Shown here piece after piece: positions 60,078 to 64,000 of a stretch of 64,000 bases of DNA. The DNA is taken from assembly GCA_020444325.1 (NCBI GenBank), contig JAHLLD010000007.1, forward strand, positions 124,001-188,000, written 5' to 3'. A program made the translations under genes and the position numbers. Position 1 is the stretch's first letter; the number at the start of each line of letters is the position of its first letter. This DNA comes from a bacterium. Lineage in GTDB: Bacteria; Bacteroidota; Ignavibacteria; SZUA-365. The notes beneath the pieces are model-generated. The model was given only the letters and a program-made list of their open reading frames with translations, made no database searches and was not told where the DNA came from.

Positions 60078-61586
60078 ATGAAGCAATACAATCTTCGGGT
60101 CAGCGCGCTGATCATCTTTTCCCTCGCATTTTCCGGCAGCGCCATGGCACAGTGGACGCAACTGGTTTCAGGGACGAGCAAGCCGCTGCATGGCGTCTTC
60201 TCTGTTTCCGCCTCCATGACTGTTGCATGTGGTGACGATGGACTGGTGCTCGGCACCACCAACGGAGGTATGAGCTTCAGCTCAGCCACAGCTTCCACGA
60301 CGGAAAATCTCAACAAGATCTTCGTCAGCGGCGTTGCGCTGCCCACTATTACGGTAGTCGGTGACAACGGGGTGATTCGCTCCTCAACAAATCTGGGCGC
60401 GACCTGGAATTCGCATACTGCGGGCACCACGGAAAACCTCAACGATCTGTTCGTGCATGATCCGACGAACGGCACCACACTCACAATCGTCGGCGACAAC
60501 GGGGTCATTCTGTTCAGCAACAACAGCGGAGCGAATTACGGTCTCAAACTGGCGCCAACCAATGATCCGCTCAACGGTGTCTTTTTCCGGGATCTCCTCA
60601 ACGGCATTATCGTGGGCAACAGCGGTGTCATCCTGCGCACCACCAACGGGGGCGCGGCCTGGAGCACCATCACATCCGGCGTAAACACCAATCTCAATCA
60701 TGTGTTCTTTACCACCATGAATGATGGCTGGATCGTCGGTGATGGCGGACTGATCATGAACACAACCGACGGTGGACTCAACTGGAGTTCAGTCACGAGT
60801 CCGGTAAACACGGACCTGGCACGACTTTCCTTCTCCGATATGAACAACGGCACAGCCGTTGGTGCGGGAGGCGTCATCATCCGTACGACGGATGGCGGTG
60901 TTACCTGGGCACAGCAGAACAGCGGGGTAACGACGGATCTTCATTCCGTGTTTTTCATCGATGCGAACAATGGGATGGCTGTCGGTGAAGGCGGACTCAT
61001 CCTGCGGACAACCAATGGTGGCACCCCCGTAGAGCTGCAATCCTTTTCCGCGAGCCGGATTGCGCGGGGATCAGCACATCTGCAATGGACCACAGCCACT
61101 GAGACGGATAACTACGGATTTGAAGTGCAGCGCAACATTGGCGCCTCCTGGGAAGTACGCGGCTTCGTCAACGGAGCGGGGAGCAGTACACAGCGCCAGG
61201 ATTACTCCTTTGTCGACACCGATCTCCCCTCTACCCGCATCGCATACAGACTGAAGCAGGTAGACATGGACGGCAGTGCTTCCTATTCACCGGTGATCGA
61301 GCTCAGCAGCGTCTCCTCTTCCGCACTGCAATTTTCACTCGATGCATGGCCTCAGCCCACGACCAACATCGGCACCCTGCAGCTGCGTCTCGGTGAAAGC
61401 GGACACGCGCGCGTTCGCATTTATGACACCAACGGGCGCATCGTCAACGAACTGCATGACGGCTACCTGTCCGCCGGAACCCATGTCCTGCGCTGGGACG
61501 CGACGCGTCTCCCTGCTGGAGCGTATCTCGCGGTTCTGGAATCGAACGGTCACCGCACACAGAAAACTCTCATTCTGCAGAAATAA
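60078..61586 (+). CDS. Secreted Ycf48-like propeller protein with T9SS sorting domain
   Basis: 502 residues from the ATG at 60078, supported by GAGGAG; an ATG at 60066 lies before it. Signal peptide at residues 1-25 (ALIIFSLAFSGSAMAQ). Seven repeats of about 40-45 residues with VVGDNGVIRSSTNLGATW and VGDGGLIMNTTDGGLNW form a Ycf48/BNR-like beta-propeller (residues about 30-310). A domain with FGFEVQR-like text (DNYGFEVQRNIGASWEVRGFVNGAGSS) follows, then the type A sorting domain (ARVRIYDTNGRIVNELHDG, LPAGAYLAVLESNG). Likely surface-exposed. Confidence 0.85.
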   Translation: MKQYNLRVSALIIFSLAFSGSAMAQWTQLVSGTSKPLHGVFSVSASMTVACGDDGLVLGTTNGGMSFSSATASTTENLNKIFVSGVALPTITVVGDNGVIRSSTNLGATWNSHTAGTTENLNDLFVHDPTNGTTLTIVGDNGVILFSNNSGANYGLKLAPTNDPLNGVFFRDLLNGIIVGNSGVILRTTNGGAAWSTITSGVNTNLNHVFFTTMNDGWIVGDGGLIMNTTDGGLNWSSVTSPVNTDLARLSFSDMNNGTAVGAGGVIIRTTDGGVTWAQQNSGVTTDLHSVFFIDANNGMAVGEGGLILRTTNGGTPVELQSFSASRIARGSAHLQWTTATETDNYGFEVQRNIGASWEVRGFVNGAGSSTQRQDYSFVDTDLPSTRIAYRLKQVDMDGSASYSPVIELSSVSSSALQFSLDAWPQPTTNIGTLQLRLGESGHARVRIYDTNGRIVNELHDGYLSAGTHVLRWDATRLPAGAYLAVLESNGHRTQKTLILQK

Positions 61587-61597
61587 ACAGACGTACA

Positions 61598-61921
61598 ATG
61601 GCCGGAGAAACGGGAAAACCACAATCACCCCTGTCCCTGCAGCGCAAGTATCTCATGCAGGCCGTCGTGGTAATCATCGTTACCGGATTGACCATCTATA
61701 TCCTTTCACAGTTGCTGCCGTTCGCCATCGAAGGGAGATATTTCCACAGTTCTGAAATTTATTTCCTCGCAACGATCGCCAACCTGGTGTTCTTCCACAC
61801 CCTTGCGTATCATATTATTGAAGAAACACCGCGCCGTGTGCTTCTCGGCACAGCACTCACAACGCTCATCACCTCTCTGATGATGTATGGCGTCTACTAT
61901 GTTTACAGTCTCACTCTGTGA
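61598..61921 (+). CDS. Small membrane protein
   Basis: 107 residues with three hydrophobic segments: about 20-43 (MQAVVVIIVTGLTIYILSQLLPF), 53-72 (IYFLATIANLVFFHTLAYHI) and 82-104 (LLGTALTTLITSLMMYGVYYVYSL). It begins 11 bases after the T9SS gene. No family recognised. Confidence 0.6.
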   Translation: MAGETGKPQSPLSLQRKYLMQAVVVIIVTGLTIYILSQLLPFAIEGRYFHSSEIYFLATIANLVFFHTLAYHIIEETPRRVLLGTALTTLITSLMMYGVYYVYSLTL

Positions 61922-61980
61922 CGCCCTGTGGCCTCCAGCGTGAGTCCCGTTTTTTTTAAACCAATCAACTGGGAGTTTAC

Positions 61981-62301
61981 ATGACGATTACAACCACACC
62001 CGGCATCGAGGGCAAGACCATTCAGGAATACAAGGGCATCGTCACCGGCGAAGCCATCCTCGGAGCCAATATTTTCAAGGACATCTTCGCAGGTATCCGT
62101 GATATCGTCGGTGGAAGGTCCGCGACCTATGAAAACGAGCTGCGCAATGCGAAGGATATCGCCCTGCGGGAAATGCAGGAACGCGCAGCATCTATGGGCG
62201 CAAATGCCATCGTCGGCGTCGATCTCGACTATGAAAATCTTGGCGCAAACGGCGGTATGCTCATGGTTACCGCCAGTGGCACTGCAGTGGTCGTAGGCTA
62301 A
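61981..62301 (+). CDS. ybjQ: YbjQ/UPF0145 family protein
   Basis: 106 residues, the family size. [66 protein letters not shown] and [31 protein letters not shown] follow the YbjQ pattern. Structure-known members are small oligomers, proposed to bind metal; role unclear. GGGAG lies directly upstream of the start. Confidence 0.92.
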   Translation: MTITTTPGIEGKTIQEYKGIVTGEAILGANIFKDIFAGIRDIVGGRSATYENELRNAKDIALREMQERAASMGANAIVGVDLDYENLGANGGMLMVTASGTAVVVG

Positions 62302-62374
62302 TCGGGAAACGGATACAGAGAGTTCGCCCGGGATTCCGTATCTTGCGAATGAACTGCACTCGAATACCGCTGTT

Positions 62375-64000
62375 TTGCAATCCTTTCTAGAGAACATTTC
62401 CAACCGGATCCTCGACCTGCGCGTCGGGCTTGAGCGCTATTTCCATCGCTTCCGAGGCACCGAGCATACCTTCATGGTCATTGTCGCGGTGATCATCGGA
62501 CTGCTGGGTGGACTCGGCGCCGTCGCCATACAATGGCTGATCAAACTCTGCCAGAAACTTTTCTGGGGTGAGTGGGCGCTTACGCTGGATTTCCTGAACA
62601 CGGTCCCGATTTTCTGGAAAATTGCGATCCCTGTTATCGGAAGTGCGATCGTAGGTGCCGTGGTGTACTACTTCTCGAAGGAAGCAAAAGGACACGGAGT
62701 GCCGGAAGTGATGGAAGCCATTGCGCTCCAGGACGGCAAGATTCGTCCCCGCGTGGTCATCGCGAAACTCTTCGCTTCTTCCGTCTACATCGGGGCAGGG
62801 GGATCTGTCGGACGCGAGGGACCGGTGATTCAGATCGGGTCATCCATCGGTTCTGCACTCGGACAATTGCTGCGCGTCAATCCACGGAGGACCAAGACCT
62901 TTGTCGCCTGCGGAGCGGCATCCGGCATCGCTGCTGCGTTCAACGCACCGGTGGCCGGCGCACTGTTCAGCGTCGAAATCATTCTCGGAGATTTTGGTGT
63001 CGCACAGTTCAGTCCCATTGTGATCTCCTCCGTGATCGCAACCGTCGTCTCACGACATTTTCTCGGTGATTTCCCGGCATTTGAGGTACCCGCGTATCAC
63101 CTGGTGAGTCCGTTCGAACTTCTCCCCTATGCCGTCCTCGGCATTCTGTCAGGTATCGTTGCTCTGCTCTTCACAAAAACGCTCTACCGACTCGAAGATT
63201 TCTTCGACGACCTCAAGCTGAATGGCATTTTGAAAACCATGATCGGTGGGTTGATCATCGGAGGTATGGGCGTCTTCGTGCCGCATATCTACGGTGTGGG
63301 ATACGATACCATGAATGCTGCCCTGCTCGGACACCTTTCCTGGGTCACCATGCTGCTGCTGATTTTCGCGAAGATATTCGCCACCAGCGTCAGTCTGGGT
63401 TCGGGCGGATCAGGCGGTGTGTTTGCTCCATCGCTCTTCCTCGGGACCATGACGGGTGGATTTTTCGGGGCACTCGTCCATATGCTCATGCCCCAGTATT
63501 CCGCCTCCTCCGGGGCATACTCGCTCGTGGGAATGGGCGCTGTGGTCGCCGGCGCGACTCACGCACCCATCACCGCTATCCTGATCATTTTTGAAATGAC
63601 TAATGATTACAAAATCATCCTGCCCCTGATGATCGCTTCGATCATCGCGACCGTCTTCACCACGAAGATGTCACGTGAGTCAATCTACACGCTTAAATTG
63701 CTGCGCAAGGGTATCGATCTTTTCGCGGGGCGAGATGTGAACCTTTTGCGTCATCACCGTGTGCGAGATGTGCTCCGCCGCGATGAGAACATTATCCTCA
63801 ACAGCACTTCTCTTCCCGCACTGCTGCAGACCATGCTCGATGGGAAGCATGAAGAGTATTTCGTCGTAGATCAGAACGACAGTTTGCAGGGCGTGATCAC
63901 CCTGCAACAGGCAAAGGAGTTCATAGCAGACAGGGATATCCCACCTGAACTCGTGATCGCATCGGATCTCATGCGCACGAACGTCGAGTGCCTGCAGCCT
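62375..64000 (+). CDS. ClC-type chloride channel/antiporter with CBS region, 5' part
   Basis: 542 codons to the window edge; the frame remains open. The frame has no ATG before residue 34, so the TTG at 62375 is taken as start (MQSFLENISNRILDLRVGLERYF); an ATG at 62474 would cut the first helix. ClC motifs: GHGVPEVMEAI (GSGIP equivalent), GAGGSVGREGPVIQ with the gating Glu, LGSGGSGGVFAPSLFLG, and VVAGATHAPITAILIIFEMT. After the last helix (about residue 430) a soluble part begins with CBS-like HHRVRDVLRR...YFVVDQNDSLQGVITLQQAK. Transporter or channel type is not decided. Confidence 0.92.
   Translation, partial: MQSFLENISNRILDLRVGLERYFHRFRGTEHTFMVIVAVIIGLLGGLGAVAIQWLIKLCQKLFWGEWALTLDFLNTVPIFWKIAIPVIGSAIVGAVVYYFSKEAKGHGVPEVMEAIALQDGKIRPRVVIAKLFASSVYIGAGGSVGREGPVIQIGSSIGSALGQLLRVNPRRTKTFVACGAASGIAAAFNAPVAGALFSVEIILGDFGVAQFSPIVISSVIATVVSRHFLGDFPAFEVPAYHLVSPFELLPYAVLGILSGIVALLFTKTLYRLEDFFDDLKLNGILKTMIGGLIIGGMGVFVPHIYGVGYDTMNAALLGHLSWVTMLLLIFAKIFATSVSLGSGGSGGVFAPSLFLGTMTGGFFGALVHMLMPQYSASSGAYSLVGMGAVVAGATHAPITAILIIFEMTNDYKIILPLMIASIIATVFTTKMSRESIYTLKLLRKGIDLFAGRDVNLLRHHRVRDVLRRDENIILNSTSLPALLQTMLDGKHEEYFVVDQNDSLQGVITLQQAKEFIADRDIPPELVIASDLMRTNVECLQP

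Overview
The window looks like a chromosomal segment of a bacterium from the FCB group (Bacteroidota, Ignavibacteria or Kapabacteria-like). This is an inference. Three secreted proteins, plus one decayed remnant, end in a type IX secretion (T9SS, type A) sorting domain, and the genes have the housekeeping character, short gaps and moderately high GC of a free-living heterotroph. No rRNA, tRNA, CRISPR array or prophage was recognised. Both ends cut genes: a quinol-type nitric oxide reductase at the left and a ClC chloride channel at the right.

Layout. 1-4.6 kb: norB 3' part, a DUF4256 gene, an outer-membrane-like protein and a T9SS cargo protein. 4.7-10.3 kb: pyruvate dehydrogenase operon aceE-aceF-lpdA on the minus strand. 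10.4-16.0 kb: a scarred, partly AT-rich region of secreted-protein genes, with a decayed T9SS tail, a gene split by a frameshift, a beta-propeller gene and a degenerate duplication of its gene boundary. 16.0-18.5 kb: bioY and the queuosine-precursor genes queE, queF and queC. 18.7-24.2 kb: an SRPBCC protein, lepA, two tandem lepB genes and hemW. 24.2-25.6 kb: a membrane protein with an XRE regulator behind a near-perfect 37-bp palindrome, then an HD hydrolase. 25.7-31.5 kb: sbcD-sbcC and a secreted endonuclease/phosphatase-family protein. 31.7-36.7 kb: two thioredoxin-fold proteins, a cyaY-flavin reductase-crtW cluster and a SlyD-type isomerase. 36.9-40.4 kb: a lipoprotein, a REP-associated tyrosine transposase (RAYT) flanked by compact palindromes, and ybaK. 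40.4-47.6 kb: a divergent ATP-PEP carboxykinase, an aspartate aminotransferase fused to a PEPCK/HprK-like P-loop domain, a flotillin and an M48 protease. 47.9-54.7 kb: a radical SAM gene, a methyltransferase, rsgA, a membrane protein with a large ATPase, and ndk. 54.7-64 kb: a UPF0316 protein, a Tat-exported superoxide dismutase, a hairpin tandem array, a dicarboxylate symporter, amrS, exported proteins, ybjQ and the ClC channel.

The most unusual signals are four. (1) A RAYT gene sits among a varied family of tiny palindromes, mostly with three-base loops, and copies recur at 40.2-40.4, 47.7-47.8 and 56.2-56.4 kb. (2) A 19-bp palindrome, TTATGCAnnnnnTGCATAA, occurs six times, five of them inside coding sequence where it is read as M-(Q/H)-x-x-H-N. 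(3) The aminotransferase/PEPCK-like fusion lies directly upstream of a second PEPCK-like gene. (4) A membrane protein is coupled to a 680-residue ATPase with no obvious family role.

Some genes probably work together. aceE, aceF and lpdA form one pyruvate dehydrogenase complex. queE, queC and queF act in the route from the QueE substrate to preQ1. The aminotransferase fusion and pckA could link aspartate to oxaloacetate and PEP. SbcD and SbcC form a DNA end-processing complex.
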